Position numbers and translations under genes: made by a program | In this document: positions 21,326 to 31,021 of the stretch, in pieces | Layout: each line of letters begins with the position of its first letter | Position numbering within the stretch: position 1 is the stretch's first letter | Source: Ruminiclostridium papyrosolvens DSM 2782 | Lineage (GTDB): Bacteria; Bacillota; Clostridia; Acetivibrionales; DSM-1351 | Assembly: GCF_029318685.1 (NCBI RefSeq) | Contig: NZ_CP119677.1 | Span: forward strand, 2,285,001 to 2,349,000 | Direction of reading: 5' to 3' | DNA length: 64,000 nucleotides | Notes under the pieces: model-generated | The model's input: the letters and a program-made list of their open reading frames with translations, nothing else | Database searches by the model: none | Told to the model about the DNA's origin: nothing

Positions 21326-22375
21326 ATGATTAATTTAATGGATATGACTTTGGAGGAACTTGAACAGATGCTGTCGGAGATGGGGCAGCAGAAATTCAGA
21401 GCAAAGCAGATTTTTAAATGGACAAACAGTGGAATAAGATCTTTTGATGATATGACTAATATCTCAAAGCAATTAAGAGATGAATTAGTAAAAGTAACAA
21501 AAATAAGCAGGATTAAAATAGCTGATAAGCTTCAATCACAAATTGATTCAACCGTCAAATATTTATTTGAGCTGGAAGACGGAAATATTATTGAAAGTGT
21601 TATTATGGAGTACAAGCATGGCTTTACAGCCTGTATCTCTTCTCAGGCAGGGTGCAGGATGGGATGCAAGTTTTGCGCATCTACAGGAGCAGAGTTTTCA
21701 AGAAATTTGACTCCGGGTGAAATGCTTGATCAGGTAATGACTATGCAAGAGGACTCCGGTAACAGAATTGGTCATATAGTTTTGATGGGAATAGGGGAAC
21801 CGCTGGATAATTACGAAAATGTAATTAAGTTTCTAAAGATAGTGAATCATCCGGACGGATTGATGATAGGAATGCGCAATATTTCCCTTTCTACCTGCGG
21901 CGTAGTCCCTAGAATGTTACAGCTTGCACAGGAGAATATCCCCATAACTCTATCTGTTTCCCTACATAGTGCAAGGGATGACAAGAGGTCGGCTATGATG
22001 CCTGTTAATAAGGCTTATTGTATTGACAAATTAATTTCAGCATGTAAGATATATACAGAGAGTACAAAAAGAAGGATAACATTTGAATATGCAATGATTT
22101 CAGGAGAAAATGATTCTGAGCAGGATGCCAGAGAGCTGGCGGGACTATTAAAAGGAATGCTTTGCCATGTAAATTTGATTCCGGTAAATACCGTTACAGG
22201 TAATGGTTATAAAAAAAGCTCAAGAATTCACATAGATAAATTTAAAAACATTTTGGAGTCTAAAGGTATTGAAACTACCGTTAGGAGGGAACTTGGCAGC
22301 GATATAAATGCTGCCTGCGGACAGCTTAGAAAGAATAAAATTGACAGTAGTGCCAATTTACTTTATGAATCTTAA
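21326..22375 (+). CDS. rlmN: 23S rRNA A2503 / tRNA A37 C2-methyltransferase RlmN
   Basis: 349-residue radical SAM enzyme. The Fe-S motif CRMGCKFC (about 110-117) is followed by [25 protein letters not shown] and [15 protein letters not shown] are typical of RlmN, and the C-terminal catalytic Cys lies in [10 protein letters not shown] (about 331). Methylates adenine C2 in 23S rRNA and some tRNAs. An in-frame ATG at 21338 is an alternative start. Follows rsmB by 10 nt. Confidence 0.96.
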   Translation: MINLMDMTLEELEQMLSEMGQQKFRAKQIFKWTNSGIRSFDDMTNISKQLRDELVKVTKISRIKIADKLQSQIDSTVKYLFELEDGNIIESVIMEYKHGFTACISSQAGCRMGCKFCASTGAEFSRNLTPGEMLDQVMTMQEDSGNRIGHIVLMGIGEPLDNYENVIKFLKIVNHPDGLMIGMRNISLSTCGVVPRMLQLAQENIPITLSVSLHSARDDKRSAMMPVNKAYCIDKLISACKIYTESTKRRITFEYAMISGENDSEQDARELAGLLKGMLCHVNLIPVNTVTGNGYKKSSRIHIDKFKNILESKGIETTVRRELGSDINAACGQLRKNKIDSSANLLYES

Positions 22376-22400
22376 AGTGTTTATTTCAGGAGTGATTTGT

Positions 22401-23126
22401 TTGAAGTATGGTATTAAAACTGATAGGGGATTGAAAAGACAGCTAAATGAAGATAATTGTAATGTTTTGGTAGGTTATCCGGGAATCCCGGTTTGTTTCG
22501 TCATAGCTGACGGAATGGGCGGCCACCAGTGTGGTGAAGTCGCCAGTAAACAGGCAGTTGACTCGGTCTGCAATTACCTTCTGAAATCTGATTGGTCTAC
22601 AGAAGATATTCCTGAGCTACTAAAGAAAATAATAACTACTGTTAATGAAGAAATATACAAATTTTCGCTGCTTGACATTTCTACTCAGGGTATGGGGACT
22701 ACACTTATTATAACTGTACTTAAAAACAGGAAACTCTATATTGGACATGTTGGTGACAGCAGAGTTTACCTGATTAGAAATAAAACTATCGAGAAAGTAA
22801 CCTGGGATCATTCATTTATAGAGGAAATGCTTAAAAATGGCTCAATAACAAAGGATGAAGCGATAAACCATCCTAAGAAAAATCTCATTACCCGCGCTGT
22901 AGGATATGAACCTGACTTGCAGGTTGATACATACGAAATAGACGTTGAAGAAAATGATGTTATACTTTTATGCACTGATGGTCTTAGCAACATGATGGCA
23001 GAAGATGATATTTTGGACATAATTATTAATAATAAGGATCCTCAGGATGCTTGTGATACTTTAATCCAAAATGCGAATAATAAAGGCGGGGAAGACAACG
23101 TAACCGTAATCATTGGGAAAATATAA
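22401..23126 (+). CDS. PP2C-type protein serine/threonine phosphatase (Stp/PrpC)
   Basis: 241 residues. Metal-dependent phosphatase opposing the downstream PASTA kinase. PP2C motifs are visible: RQLNEDN near the start, VIADGMGGHQCGEVAS (metal Asp), GHVGDSRVYLI, ITRAVG and LCTDGLSNM. TTG 22401 is chosen with CAGGAGTGAT upstream; the frame reaches back into rlmN but those codons lie outside the family's usual start. 13 nt before the kinase gene. Confidence 0.94.
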   Translation: MKYGIKTDRGLKRQLNEDNCNVLVGYPGIPVCFVIADGMGGHQCGEVASKQAVDSVCNYLLKSDWSTEDIPELLKKIITTVNEEIYKFSLLDISTQGMGTTLIITVLKNRKLYIGHVGDSRVYLIRNKTIEKVTWDHSFIEEMLKNGSITKDEAINHPKKNLITRAVGYEPDLQVDTYEIDVEENDVILLCTDGLSNMMAEDDILDIIINNKDPQDACDTLIQNANNKGGEDNVTVIIGKI

Positions 23127-23139
23127 AATGAGGTGAAGT

Positions 23140-25020
23140 ATGGAAGGTCAAATTTTAGGAAACAGGTATCTATTACTGGAAAAAATAGGCGGCGGCGGAA
23201 TGGCTGTCGTATATAAAGCAAAATGTACACTTTTAAACAGATTTGTGGCTGTTAAGGTGTTGCGAACAGAATTTACAAACGATGATGAGTTTGTAAAACG
23301 GTTCAAAATAGAAGCTCAGGCGGTTGCAAGCCTTTCACACCCCAATGTTGTATCGATTTATGACGTGGGACATCAAGATGATATCCATTACATTGTTATG
23401 GAATATGTCGATGGTATGACTTTAAAAGATTATTTAAACAAGCATGGTGCGTTAAACTGGAATGATGCAGTTAAAATAACCATTCAAATTTGCTCTGCAA
23501 TTGAACATGCGCATAAGAATAACATTGTACATAGAGACATCAAACCGCACAATATCCTGTTGACAAAAGAAGGTATTGCAAAAGTCACGGATTTTGGAAT
23601 AGCACGTGCAGTAACCTCTTCTACAATTACTATGGTTGGAAGTACAATCGGTTCAGTACATTATTTTTCCCCAGAGCAGGCAAGAGGCGGATTTATTGAT
23701 GAAAAATCTGATTTATATTCCTTGGGAATAGCCCTATATGAAATGGTTACAGGCAAGGTTCCTTTTGATGGAGATTCGCCTGTAGCGGTGGCATTGAAGC
23801 ATATTCAGGAGACTCCGTTAGAGCCTCACAAGCTAGTTCCCAGCTTACCTTATGGTGTAAATGAAATAATTATGAAAGCTATTCAAAAAGAACAAAATGT
23901 GCGTTATCAATCAGCTACGGAAATGCTAAGCGATTTAAACACTGTTCTGGTACAGCCTCAAGGCGGGTTTATAGGTCATAATTCAGTTTCAAGTCAGTCA
24001 ACAATCAGAATGAGAACTGTAAATTCTGACGATATTGACAGTACTGTAAGAGTAAGTACAAAGCCGACTAATGTAAGTAATAAAAAGTATGAATCCGAAA
24101 AACAAAAAAAGAAAAACAATACAACTTATTGGCTGGCCGGTATTGCCAGTGTGCTTGTTATAGGATTATTACTGTTTATAACTATAAGTTTGTTGACAAA
24201 AGGTACGCCTGATAATAAAGTTAATACTATGCCCGATTATCGTAATAAGAGATTTGAAGAAATAAAGGATGATTTAGTTAAAAGAGGAATCAATTATACC
24301 GAGAACTGGCAGGATAATGATGCAGTAGAGAAAGGTATAATATTCAATCAGAGTGTCGAACCGGGAGCAGAGTACAGAAACGGTAGTTTTACAAATCTTG
24401 AGCTTTCCATCAGTAATGGCCCTAAGAGTAAAAAAGTGCCTGATGTTATAAATAAAGATTATAGAGATGCTCAAAGTCAACTTGAAAGTCAGGATATAAA
24501 ATATAAAATTGAAGAAGAATTTAATGAGAGTGTTAAGGCAGATTATGTAATCCGTACAGAGCCAAAAGCTAATGAAGAGATTAAAGATGATACGGTAGTG
24601 ACAATTTTTGTTAGTAAGGGTGTGGAAGTTAAATTAGTAAAAGTTCCGAATCTTGTTGGCAAAACGGAAAGTGTTGCTCTAAAACTACTTAAAGATGCAA
24701 AATTATCTCTTGGAAGTGTACTTCCGGCAGGCACTACTAATGGAATCGTTAATAGACAAGCTCCTGAAGCATACTCTGAAGTCGCTCCGGGTGAAACGGT
24801 AACAATCTGGCTTACACCTCAGGAACAACAGGCGCCTCCAAGTTCAAGCCAGAGCCAACCATCAGATACTCAGACCAGCGGTAATACTGGTGGAGATACA
24901 AAAGGTAATGGTAAAGGCGGTAAAGGAAATACATCCGGAGGTCAGGATACTTCAGGTACGCAGCAGCCTGATAACGGCTCCGGAGACGGAGATAATAAAA
25001 CAAACCCTGATGGAAAGTAA
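23140..25020 (+). CDS. prkC: Serine/threonine protein kinase with PASTA domains (PrkC/Stk)
   Basis: 626 residues. Eukaryotic-type kinase domain (about 9-270): Gly loop IGGGGMAVVYKA, Lys in FVAVKVLR, catalytic HRDIKPHNILL (about 131-141), DFG, SPEQARG. One membrane helix (about 331-353). Three PASTA repeats outside the membrane (about 356-424, 425-491, 492-563) bind peptidoglycan/muropeptides. The C-terminal tail (about 564-626) is unusually Gly/Ser/Gln/Asn-rich and low complexity, perhaps a wall-spanning spacer. Coupled with the PP2C gene and rsgA, as in other Firmicutes. Confidence 0.95.
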   Translation: MEGQILGNRYLLLEKIGGGGMAVVYKAKCTLLNRFVAVKVLRTEFTNDDEFVKRFKIEAQAVASLSHPNVVSIYDVGHQDDIHYIVMEYVDGMTLKDYLNKHGALNWNDAVKITIQICSAIEHAHKNNIVHRDIKPHNILLTKEGIAKVTDFGIARAVTSSTITMVGSTIGSVHYFSPEQARGGFIDEKSDLYSLGIALYEMVTGKVPFDGDSPVAVALKHIQETPLEPHKLVPSLPYGVNEIIMKAIQKEQNVRYQSATEMLSDLNTVLVQPQGGFIGHNSVSSQSTIRMRTVNSDDIDSTVRVSTKPTNVSNKKYESEKQKKKNNTTYWLAGIASVLVIGLLLFITISLLTKGTPDNKVNTMPDYRNKRFEEIKDDLVKRGINYTENWQDNDAVEKGIIFNQSVEPGAEYRNGSFTNLELSISNGPKSKKVPDVINKDYRDAQSQLESQDIKYKIEEEFNESVKADYVIRTEPKANEEIKDDTVVTIFVSKGVEVKLVKVPNLVGKTESVALKLLKDAKLSLGSVLPAGTTNGIVNRQAPEAYSEVAPGETVTIWLTPQEQQAPPSSSQSQPSDTQTSGNTGGDTKGNGKGGKGNTSGGQDTSGTQQPDNGSGDGDNKTNPDGK

Positions 25021-25035
25021 AATAGGAGGTTCATT

Positions 25036-25953
25036 TTGCCGCTTGGTATAATACTTAAGGGAATTGGTGGTTTTTACTACGTAAAGCAAGAAGATACAGA
25101 GAATATTTATGAGTGCAAACCCAGAGGGGTATTCAGGAAGAATTCTGTTACCCCCCTTCCGGGTGATAGGGTAGGCTTTAGCATTATTGACGAAGCTAAA
25201 AAGCTTGGAAACGTTGATGAAATACTTCCACGCATGTCAGAACTTGTACGCCCGGCAATTGCCAACGTTGACCAAATAGCAATTGTTGTAGCTGCAAAAG
25301 CGCCAAACCCTGATTATATGTTGCTGGACAAGCTGCTAATTACCTCAGAAATGAAAAAAATCAGAGTTATAATATGCATTAATAAGATTGACCTTGATGA
25401 TGGTACTGCTAAAACTATCAGAAACGCATATTCATTGGCCGGCTATGAAGTCGTAGAAATAAGTTCTGTCCGTAATGTCGGATACAAGCTCTTAAAGGAA
25501 GAACTAAAAGAACACATCACTGTTTTTGCAGGTCAATCGGGGGTAGGAAAATCAACCATTTTAAATCATATTATGGATTCATGGGTTATGGAAACGGGAA
25601 GTGTGAGCAACAAAATAGAACGTGGAAAGCATACTACACGGCATGCGGAACTTCTTGAACTTAAATACGGTGGTTATGTTGCGGATACCCCCGGGTTTAG
25701 TTCTTTTGAGATTACAGATATCCCGTATAATGAACTGGAAAGTTATTATCCCGAGTTCCGGCCTTACATTAATACCTGCAGGTTTAACTCCTGCAGTCAT
25801 ATAACAGAACCTGGATGCAGGATTATTGAAGCACTTGAACACAGCGAAATTGATAACAACAGATATCAAAGATATATACAATTATATAAAGCCTTAAAAG
25901 ATATTCCAAAATATAAAGGAAAAAAGACCGAATCTAGGAGAGTGATAAAATGA
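25036..25953 (+). CDS. rsgA: Ribosome small-subunit-dependent GTPase RsgA (YloQ)
   Basis: 305 residues. Late 30S assembly factor with circularly permuted GTPase. N-terminal OB fold (about 1-65), G4 motif INKIDLDD before G1 [12 protein letters not shown] (about 166-177), G3 DTPGF, then zinc-knuckle [14 protein letters not shown] (about 248-261). TTG start with AGGAGG just upstream. It overlaps rpe by four bases. Confidence 0.96.
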   Translation: MPLGIILKGIGGFYYVKQEDTENIYECKPRGVFRKNSVTPLPGDRVGFSIIDEAKKLGNVDEILPRMSELVRPAIANVDQIAIVVAAKAPNPDYMLLDKLLITSEMKKIRVIICINKIDLDDGTAKTIRNAYSLAGYEVVEISSVRNVGYKLLKEELKEHITVFAGQSGVGKSTILNHIMDSWVMETGSVSNKIERGKHTTRHAELLELKYGGYVADTPGFSSFEITDIPYNELESYYPEFRPYINTCRFNSCSHITEPGCRIIEALEHSEIDNNRYQRYIQLYKALKDIPKYKGKKTESRRVIK

Positions 25954-26618
25954 TTAAAATTGCACCCTCAATTTTATCAGCCGACTTTTCATGTCTGGGC
26001 AGTGAAATTGAAAAAATAGATAAAAACGGTGCGGATATTATTCATATCGATGTTATGGATGGTCATTTTGTGCCAAATATAACAATCGGGCCGGGAGTTG
26101 TTAAATGTTTACGTAAATACACACAAAAAACTTTTGATGTTCATCTGATGATATCAAACCCTGATGAATATATTGAGCAGTTTGCACAGGCCGGTGCTGA
26201 TATCATAACTGTACATGCTGAAGCTACAAAACATCTTAACAGAACAATTCAATTAATAAAAAACTGTGGAAAGAAAGCGGGAGTAGCTCTGAATCCGGCA
26301 ACACCGCTGACTGTACTGGATTTTGTATTGCAGGACGTGGATATGGTACTTATTATGACTGTTAATCCTGGCTTCGGAGGCCAATCCTATCTGCCCCAAT
26401 CTACAAAAAAGATTTCAGACTTAAAAAATATGATGATAAGAAATACTCTTGTAGCTGATATTGAAGTAGATGGCGGAATTGATGCCAACAACATAAATAT
26501 TGTAACAAAGGCAGGAGCTAATGTAATTGTTGCAGGTTCTGCCGTGTTTAAACAAGATGACGTTGGTGAAGCTATTAGAGGCTTAAAACTGAATTCCTAC
26601 AACAGGAGTGCATTGTAA
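25950..26618 (+). CDS. rpe: Ribulose-phosphate 3-epimerase
   Basis: 222-residue TIM barrel interconverting ribulose-5-P and xylulose-5-P in the pentose phosphate pathway. Signatures: [30 protein letters not shown] (metal His/Asp), [10 protein letters not shown] and VDGGID (second catalytic Asp). ATG overlaps the rsgA stop. Confidence 0.97.
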   Translation: MIKIAPSILSADFSCLGSEIEKIDKNGADIIHIDVMDGHFVPNITIGPGVVKCLRKYTQKTFDVHLMISNPDEYIEQFAQAGADIITVHAEATKHLNRTIQLIKNCGKKAGVALNPATPLTVLDFVLQDVDMVLIMTVNPGFGGQSYLPQSTKKISDLKNMMIRNTLVADIEVDGGIDANNINIVTKAGANVIVAGSAVFKQDDVGEAIRGLKLNSYNRSAL

Positions 26619-26640
26619 TTTCATATGGCGGAGAGATAAA

Positions 26641-27276
26641 ATGAAGGCTGTTTGTGTTTGTAATGGTTCAATTAGTGATTATGACTTAATTAAAAAGTAC
26701 ATACAAGAATCAGATTATATTATTTCTGTAGATGGAGGAGCGGGTCACCTGAGGAAAATGGGAATTAATCCTGATATTCTCATAGGTGACTTTGATTCTG
26801 CCAATTCACAGGATTTGGATTATTATTTAAGAAAAGGCATAAATGTATCGAAGTTTCCGGTTGAAAAGGACATGACTGATTCAGAACTTGCTATTGAAAA
26901 GATATTGGAGTTGGGAGCTACAGAGGTTGTCTTTTTAGGAGCCTTGGGAACAAGAATTGACCATTCCTTTGCTAACATTATGCTTCTGAAAAAAATGCTG
27001 GATATTGGACTTAGGGGTTCTATTGCAGATGAACATAACGAATTATATATGTTCGATTCAAATTTCAGCATTAGTAAAAAAGAGGGCAGAAAGCTTTCTT
27101 TAATTCCCATAACGGAGAAAGTCACAGGTGTAAGTACAAGGGGGTTAAAGTATCCGCTAGTCAATGCAACTATGGTTTTGGGAACTTCCTGGGGAATTAG
27201 TAATGAATTTGAGGAAGAAGTAGCTTTTGTCAGTATTGATAGTGGAATTTTACTTGCATGTCTGTCCAGAGATTGA
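26641..27276 (+). CDS. thiN: Thiamine pyrophosphokinase
   Basis: 211 residues. Makes thiamine diphosphate from thiamine and ATP. Family motifs: VDGGAGHLRKMG, ILIGDFDS, PVEKDMTDSELAI, GALGTRIDHS, and C-terminal GTSWGISNEF. ATG 26641 has GGAGAGATAAA upstream; the frame extends 11 codons back into rpe without a signal. Last gene of the operon. Confidence 0.95.
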   Translation: MKAVCVCNGSISDYDLIKKYIQESDYIISVDGGAGHLRKMGINPDILIGDFDSANSQDLDYYLRKGINVSKFPVEKDMTDSELAIEKILELGATEVVFLGALGTRIDHSFANIMLLKKMLDIGLRGSIADEHNELYMFDSNFSISKKEGRKLSLIPITEKVTGVSTRGLKYPLVNATMVLGTSWGISNEFEEEVAFVSIDSGILLACLSRD

Positions 27277-27354
27277 TATGTCAATTTCTCGGAAAAATTT
27301 GGTTGCCAACAGTAAAAAATCATGTTAATATTGGATTGAACAAGTAATAAATGT

Positions 27355-27430
27355 GGGGCATTAGCGCAGTTGGGAGCGCATCACACTGGCAGTGTGGGGG
27401 TCAGGGGTTCAAGTCCCCTATGCTCCACCA
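27355..27430 (+). tRNA. tRNA-Ala (GGC anticodon)
   Basis: Full cloverleaf of 76 nt with encoded CCA. Acceptor GGGGCAT/ATGCTCC, D stem GCGC/GCGC, anticodon stem-loop with CTGGCAG loop (anticodon GGC), T stem AGGGG/CCCCT with loop TTCAAGT. Discriminator base A. Confidence 0.97.
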
Positions 27431-27434
27431 ATAA

Positions 27435-27467
27435 AAAACTACAAGGCCTAAACCTTGTGGTTTTTTA
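27435..27467 (+). terminator. Terminator after tRNA-Ala
   Basis: The stem ACAAGG/CCTTGT extends through A-run/T-run pairing (AAAAAAC upstream with GTTTTTT downstream), loop CCTAAA, and ends in a T-run. It closes the tRNA transcript. Confidence 0.88.
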
Positions 27468-27515
27468 TTTCAATAATGATTGTAATATGTTAAAGTAATT
27501 AGGGAGGACGAAGAT

Positions 27516-27779
27516 ATGATTCAAAAAAAGATTAAAGCTGTTATACTAATAGTTATTTTGTTTCTAAGTGGTTGTTTAGTTACATTTATCGGCTTTTTTA
27601 AAGGACGTGACATAGCCATAAGTGTATCAAGACCTAAGGGTGCATCTGGATGGACAACATCACAAGAATTAATGACTAGTTGTACATACTTCCCGATAGT
27701 TATTGGAGTGTCCATAATAATACTGTCTTTAATGCTTTCCACTGTTTTATTTATGCAATGGATTAACAAATCAAATTAA
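27516..27779 (+). CDS. Small two-helix membrane protein, unknown
   Basis: 87 residues with two hydrophobic helices (about 8-28 and 58-82) and a short polar loop between. A LSGC sequence in the first helix resembles a lipobox, but the second helix makes a membrane protein more likely. Good ribosome site AGGGAGGACG. No family recognised. It stands alone, bounded by the tRNA terminator and the hairpin repeat at 27814. Confidence 0.7.
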   Translation: MIQKKIKAVILIVILFLSGCLVTFIGFFKGRDIAISVSRPKGASGWTTSQELMTSCTYFPIVIGVSIIILSLMLSTVLFMQWINKSN

Positions 27780-27813
27780 CTTATGATCTTTATATTTCGA
27801 GAATCATATTATT

Positions 27814-27848
27814 ACCGCACATTCAGTTATTGAATTTGCGGTTTTTTC
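27814..27848 (+). repeat. Dispersed terminator-like repeat, copy 1
   Basis: ACCGCAcATTCAg...TGAATtTGCGGT hairpin followed by TTTTTT. The preceding flank (TATATTTCGAGAATCATATTATT) and following flank (CATATCC...GTGCGCAGTTTT) also resemble those of copies at 32221, 33767 and 42999, so the repeat is longer than the stem. Ends the small membrane-protein gene. Confidence 0.75.
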
Positions 27849-27986
27849 ATATCCTCATTACGTGCGCAGTTTTAATATTTTGTATAGAAGCTTTTTTCTT
27901 CGGAATTATAGAATTCATATTATTTATAGGTAAGCGGTAAACCATGAGTACAGTTATCAAAAAAACCGCCATATAGGCGGCTGAAT

Positions 27987-29600
27987 TTACTGCTTAGTTT
28001 GCTTTCTGCATTGTTCCGGCAGTTGATCTGACCATGGAAGCAGTTTATCTAAAAAAGTTAAGTCTTTGTCATCCATATGCTGGGGTATTTCCTTCAGTAG
28101 GTATTTAAAATACTCATATGGCTTAAGATTATTGGCCTTTGCCGTTTCTGCAATACTGTAAATAATTGCGCTGGATTTTGCTCCTTCGATGGTATCTATC
28201 ATATGCCAGTTGTTTTTCCCTATACAAAACCCGCGAATTGCAGATTCCGTTGCATTGTTGTCTAGTGGTACATCCCCATTCGTAAGGAAGGTTTTTAGAT
28301 ATTTTTCCTGATTGATACAATAGGTAAAGCCTTTGCCCGTTTCTGACTGTGATGCCACTTCTTGTTTATGGTTTTTTATCCATGCGAAGAAAGCCTCCAC
28401 TTGTGGCTTTACAAGTAGCTGCCGTTGTACGACCCGATCTTCCGGTGTAAGTTCTATCAGATCATTGTCGATTTTGTAGATCATGGCAATTTGCCTCAAT
28501 GCAGCATATGCAAGTGTACTTTTTGCAGCTTCTTTGTCCATGGTTTTAACCACATCAGCATATCGTCGTCTGGCATGACTCCAACAGCCCGCTATCGTTA
28601 TACCGGATTCTTCTTTTTCTAATTGATGATATACTTGGTAGCCATCCGTTACCAATACACCCTGGTATTTCTTTAAAAAATCCTTTGGATGGCTGCTGTT
28701 TCTGGTTCGCTGGTAATCATAAAGTATAATTGGCGGAGCATTATACAGCTTTCCTGTACGGTATACCCACATGTAACTTTTTGATCCTGTCGCTCTACCA
28801 TCTTTGGATACAATCACAGGGGTTTCATCCGCTTGTGATACCTTGCATTTATATAGTTCCTGATGCAAACGGTCATATAAAAGTGATAAATACCTCTCTC
28901 CACAAAGGATAGTCCAGTTTGCCATTACTTGTCTTGAAATCATTACATCGTTTCTGGCAAATTCCTGTTCAATCCTGTTTAATGGAAGTGCATTGATGTA
29001 CTTCGAGTTTAGGATGGCTGCCTCCAGTGAAGGAGTGACAATACTGTTTCGAAGCAAGTCGGTTGGCCGACTTGCCTTAACGATGGTTTGGTTGTCATTT
29101 CCGCAATAAACCGCCACATGATGTTCTTCTACTTCGAATTGGACAGGGTGAAGAGCCAGCCTTTTGTATACCTCATCAGGAAGACGGCGCCATTTTTCAC
29201 CAAATGTTGATCTAAGCTGCTCTTCAGATAGTGTATGCTCTATGATTGTAACAGGAATGTTCTTTAGATCTTCTTCACGCTTTCCTTTGTGTTTCTTCCG
29301 TTTATAGGCTTTGGGGCATACTTCCTCCAGCTCTGGTTCAGGAACTTTTTCAGCAGCTAAAACTTCAGCTTCGTTAAAATAGAGCTCCATTTGATCTTCA
29401 AACTTCATTTTTTCGGAGGAACGTCCAAACCGGTGTTGTTTTGATACACTTAACTGTTCAAAAAGCAGATCCATCTTCTGATTCAGTTCCTGCATCTTTG
29501 TATCCTGTTTTTCCTTATCACTCTGTAAGGAGATGAACATATTGATTATGTCTGCTTTGCTGTATTTAGTTAATTCATTTACACAGTATTTTTTATCCAT
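27987..29600 (-). CDS. tnpC: IS66 family transposase TnpC, copy 2
   Basis: 537 residues, identical in sequence to the transposase at 4391-6004. Intact DDE-type core: QADETPVIV, VTDGYQVYH and DNNATESAIRGF. Being full length with no frameshift, it should be functional. The hairpin with T-run downstream (about 27959-27980) has a perfect CCGCC/GGCGG stem, where copy 1 has a G-U pair. Confidence 0.96.
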   Translation of the reverse strand: MDKKYCVNELTKYSKADIINMFISLQSDKEKQDTKMQELNQKMDLLFEQLSVSKQHRFGRSSEKMKFEDQMELYFNEAEVLAAEKVPEPELEEVCPKAYKRKKHKGKREEDLKNIPVTIIEHTLSEEQLRSTFGEKWRRLPDEVYKRLALHPVQFEVEEHHVAVYCGNDNQTIVKASRPTDLLRNSIVTPSLEAAILNSKYINALPLNRIEQEFARNDVMISRQVMANWTILCGERYLSLLYDRLHQELYKCKVSQADETPVIVSKDGRATGSKSYMWVYRTGKLYNAPPIILYDYQRTRNSSHPKDFLKKYQGVLVTDGYQVYHQLEKEESGITIAGCWSHARRRYADVVKTMDKEAAKSTLAYAALRQIAMIYKIDNDLIELTPEDRVVQRQLLVKPQVEAFFAWIKNHKQEVASQSETGKGFTYCINQEKYLKTFLTNGDVPLDNNATESAIRGFCIGKNNWHMIDTIEGAKSSAIIYSIAETAKANNLKPYEYFKYLLKEIPQHMDDKDLTFLDKLLPWSDQLPEQCRKQTKQ

Positions 29601-29695
29601 AGAACTATCATACTATACAAAAAACACCATGAACAGTGCAAAAAGGGAATTGCTGAAATCTGTGGATAATCCTCACAAATTCCTGCTTTTATCCA

Positions 29696-30052
29696 CTACA
29701 AAATATGCTTGGGAAACGATTTCTTCACTGCTTTTGACTGATCAATAGATAATCCTTCAGTAAGCCATCTGAATTGCTTGGATGTGATACATCTTGCTTC
29801 CTTTTCACTACGAGGCCATTGAAACCGTCCGCTTTCCAGACGTTTATACAGAAGAACAAATCCATCTCCCTCCCACAAAATAGCCTTTATGCGATTTGTT
29901 TTTCTCCCGCAAAAGAGAAATAGAGTGTTTTGAAATGGATTAAGCTTAAATTCATTTTGGACAATGGCTGCAAGGCCATCAATTCCGCAGCGAAGGTCGG
30001 TATATCCGCAAGCAATGTATATTTGATCAAAACCGGCTGCATCATTAAACAT
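29696..30052 (-). CDS. tnpB: IS66 accessory protein TnpB, copy 2
   Basis: 118 residues, identical to the product at 3939-4295, with GYTDLRCGIDGLAA and CGRKTNRIKAILWEGDG. Overlaps tnpA by 8 nt. Required with TnpA and TnpC for transposition of IS66 elements. Confidence 0.94.
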   Translation of the reverse strand: MFNDAAGFDQIYIACGYTDLRCGIDGLAAIVQNEFKLNPFQNTLFLFCGRKTNRIKAILWEGDGFVLLYKRLESGRFQWPRSEKEARCITSKQFRWLTEGLSIDQSKAVKKSFPKHIL

Positions 30053-30407
30053 GTCCCAGCACCTTTAATATATTGGCAAGCAACTCCGGTGATGTTTGAT
30101 TTGAAAGTTCAAGGCGAGAGCTGCCAATACATAGAACCATATCAGGACTAAAATATTTATCGGTACACGTTTTGCTGTCCAACACTTTAAGTGGAATAAA
30201 AGCTGTATTCTGTTTGGCTACCGGTAATTCAGAAGAAAATGAACTGATTTCTTCACGAACTCTACGTTGCCAGTAAAAAAACTGTTTTTCGTTAATGCTG
30301 TTTTCTTGACACCATGCCTTTACAGACATTCCGCTAGTGCGGCATGCATGGATAATGGGAGCCCACTGAGAAAGTCGGTACTTATGAGTTGATTTTTGTG
30401 CATCCAT
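30045..30407 (-). CDS. tnpA: IS66 accessory protein TnpA, copy 2
   Basis: 120 residues, identical to the product at 3584-3946. The start codon complement at 30405-30407 has AAGGAGAATTC before it. The silent difference at 30120 lies in this gene. Confidence 0.9.
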   Translation of the reverse strand: MDAQKSTHKYRLSQWAPIIHACRTSGMSVKAWCQENSINEKQFFYWQRRVREEISSFSSELPVAKQNTAFIPLKVLDSKTCTDKYFSPDMVLCIGSSRLELSNQTSPELLANILKVLGHV

Positions 30408-30552
30408 AATGAATTCTCCTTGAAACTTCAACAAGTTTGCTTTAAAAACTCCTAAAAGTATTTAAAGTTGCAACTAAAACTATTCAGGAGTAATTATCAC
30501 ATGGCAGATGCCTTCAGTCGAGGTACTCATGGTTTACCACTTACATTTATAG

Positions 30553-30889
30553 CGTTTAAAGATTACATGACAATCGTTGTACGCATTCTGGTAGTAGCTT
30601 TATATACAATAGCTATATTAGGACTTAGATTGTGGTAGATGAGTGATAGTACTGATGAAAAAAATGATTCGTAAAATAAGTCAAGTAAGAATGAAGGGAA
30701 TGAATTTTATCAAAGTTGAAGATTTTGAAGATATTTATAAGGGAAACAGAAATAATACTACATCAATAATATTAGAAATGAAAGTTAGATTTATTGCAGC
30801 AAAAAGAAAAGGTGTTATAGATATACAAGTGTTTTAAGTCTTGACATTAGTCATCTTTGAGAACTAACTATTTCCGTAGTGATTGAAAC
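30553..30889 (+). other. Intergenic after IS66 copy 2, doubtful small ORF
   Basis: A 64-codon frame at 30643-30837 encodes a basic peptide (MKKMIRKISQVRMKG near its start) with no recognisable family and only weak ribosome-binding signal. It could be a fragment of the gene disrupted by the insertion. A GTAGTGATTGAAACTTGACA repeat starts near 30876. I do not assert a gene. Confidence 0.25.
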
Positions 30890-30918
30890 TTGACATATAA
30901 ACATGCCAGCTGTAGTAT
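30890..30918 (+). promoter_or_regulatory. Promoter of the aldo/keto reductase gene (repeat-type)
   Basis: TTGACA, 17-bp spacer, TAGTAT. The sequence GATTGAAACTTGACATATAA around the -35 and AACATGCCAG in the spacer recur at 33176-33201 with few changes. The gene start is 104 bp downstream of the -10, leaving a longish untranslated leader. Confidence 0.7.
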
Positions 30919-31021
30919 TATTTCTAAATACATGATTTTGATTAGTATCATATCATATTGCGAACTGAAGTGCATTTAGATAATATTCCATTAATTATAT
31001 AAAAAAGGAGGAGATATTTAA

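Larger units (their letters stand above)
27930..30544 (-). mobile_element. IS66-family insertion sequence, copy 2 (2615 bp, inverted)
   Basis: Same inverted repeats and length as the copy at 3447-6061 but in the opposite orientation. It has its own 8-bp target duplication ATTTATAG at 27922-27929 and 30545-30552. Three single-base differences from copy 1 were noticed (positions 30120, 28293 and 27968 on this strand); the two in coding sequence are synonymous. Distinct duplications show independent insertion, not a composite transposon. Confidence 0.97.

Noticed and set aside
3447-30544. Composite transposon bounded by the two IS66 copies
   Set aside because: Each copy has its own different 8-bp target duplication (AGCAAAAG and ATTTATAG), and the interior is a conserved housekeeping operon.
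30643-30837. 64-codon frame next to IS66 copy 2
   Set aside because: No family, weak ribosome site and no conserved context; noted only as doubtful.
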